Shown here: one piece after another, positions 23,762 to 24,325 of the stretch
Layout: every line of letters starts with the position of its first letter
How positions within the stretch are numbered: position 1 is the stretch's first letter
DNA from: an uncultured SAR324 cluster bacterium
Lineage (GTDB): Bacteria > SAR324 > NAC60-12
Assembly: GCA_902513935.1 (NCBI GenBank)
Contig: CABXOR010000027.1
Span: forward strand, 1-24,325
Length of the DNA stretch: 24,325 nucleotides
Reading direction: 5' to 3'
Program-made: the position numbers and the translations under genes
Notes under the pieces: model-generated
Seen by the model: only the letters and a program-made list of their open reading frames with translations
Told to the model about the DNA's origin: nothing
Database searches by the model: none

Positions 23762-24325
23762 CAGGAGGTTATCTTCGAGATCCGAAAGAAATTTATCGTC
23801 AATCATTTGCAACAATCCTCAAGGAAGCGGATTTATCAAAACTACCGGAAGATATTGCTGACCTCACAGTACGTTTAATTCATGCTTGCGGAATGCCGGA
23901 TATTGTGGAGGATCTAGTTTTTACTCCTGACGCTGCACAAGAAGGATATGCCGCTCTGCTTAAAGGCGCTCCTGTTTTGTGCGATTCCAGGATGGTGGCA
24001 GAAGGAATTATTCGTTCGAGTCTGTCTGCAAATAACGAAGTTAAATGTTGGAATAACCATCCGGAATGTGCTCCACTTGCAGACAAAATGGAGACAACAC
24101 TCTCAGCGGCAGCAGTGGAATTTTGGAGGCCACAACTTGCCGGTGCAGTTGTAGCCGTAGGCAATGCACCAACAACTCTGTTTCGGTTGCTGGAAATACT
24201 AGCAGAAGGGGTAGAACCCCCAGCTGTTATTTTTGGATTCCCCGTTGGTTTTATCGGTGCTGCGGAATCAAAAGAATTGCTCGTAAAACAATGCGTGGGA
24301 GCCGTGCCTTTTTTGACACTATCCG
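23758..24325 (+). CDS. cbiC: Precorrin-8X / cobalt-precorrin-8 methylmutase, 3' end outside the window
   Basis: 189 residues are visible; the frame is open to the last base. YLRDPKEIYRQSFATILKEADL, RLIHACGMPDIVEDL with catalytic His42, VLCDSRMVAEGI, GAVVAVGNAPTTLFRLLE and IFGFPVGFIGAAESKE match CbiC/CobH. It migrates the C11 methyl to C12, giving (hydrogeno)cobyrinate. The ATG overlaps the cbiX stop as ATGA, so translation is coupled. With CbiX upstream the anaerobic (cobalt-early) CbiC role is the better reading. More cobalamin genes are expected beyond the window. Confidence 0.95.
   Translation, partial: MTGGYLRDPKEIYRQSFATILKEADLSKLPEDIADLTVRLIHACGMPDIVEDLVFTPDAAQEGYAALLKGAPVLCDSRMVAEGIIRSSLSANNEVKCWNNHPECAPLADKMETTLSAAAVEFWRPQLAGAVVAVGNAPTTLFRLLEILAEGVEPPAVIFGFPVGFIGAAESKELLVKQCVGAVPFLTLS

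Noticed and set aside
1..24325. CRISPR arrays, tRNA or rRNA genes, insertion sequences, prophage genes
   Set aside because: No regular repeats, cloverleaf or T-loop motifs in the gaps, transposase, integrase or phage structural genes were seen.

Overview
The window (roughly 42% GC by eye) reads as a chromosomal segment of a flagellated, Gram-negative bacterium. It carries mltG, a TraB-family protein, an O-antigen ligase-like protein, aspS, ddl, trmL, gpsA, argH, flagellar rod genes and cobalamin genes. Nothing looks like a phage, plasmid or insertion sequence. Mixed delta-/SAR324-like gene content is a guess only; no rRNA or other taxonomic marker is present.

Layout. (1) 1-782 (+): the 3' part of a TraB/PrgY-family membrane protein. 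(2) 5325-815 (-): mltG, an ABC exporter half-transporter and a ModF-like double ATPase, probably one operon from a sigma70-type promoter at about 5374-5402. (3) 5627-7093 (+): rplC standing alone outside an S10 operon, with a structured leader and its own terminator; then a full-consensus sigma28 (FliA) promoter at 6320-6346, about 290 nt of hairpin-rich DNA, and a small exported protein of unknown function. (4) 16817-7180 (-): argH-gpsA (overlapping), an O-antigen ligase-like protein, an MFS transporter, ogt, a PIG3-type quinone oxidoreductase, and a flavin reductase / ABC ATPase / ABC-2 permease set. (5) 16984-24325 (+): flgB-flgC-fliE behind a well-spaced sigma54-type promoter, a cupin, aspS, ddl, trmL, then a CbiX long form overlapping cbiC, which leaves the window.

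How it fits together. The sigma54 site before flgB (early rod genes) and the sigma28 site before the small secreted protein (late class) fit the usual sigma54-to-sigma28 flagellar cascade. They make the 6320-7093 unit the best candidate for something undescribed: a flagellum-co-regulated structured RNA leader (or small RNA) plus a small exported helical protein. Other points are a non-discriminating-type AspRS signature, an Asn in place of the catalytic carboxylate in the ABC exporter, and a strongly over-represented palindrome TCCGGA (about 50 hand-counted copies, in all three codon phases), reminiscent of an iterated palindrome such as cyanobacterial HIP1.
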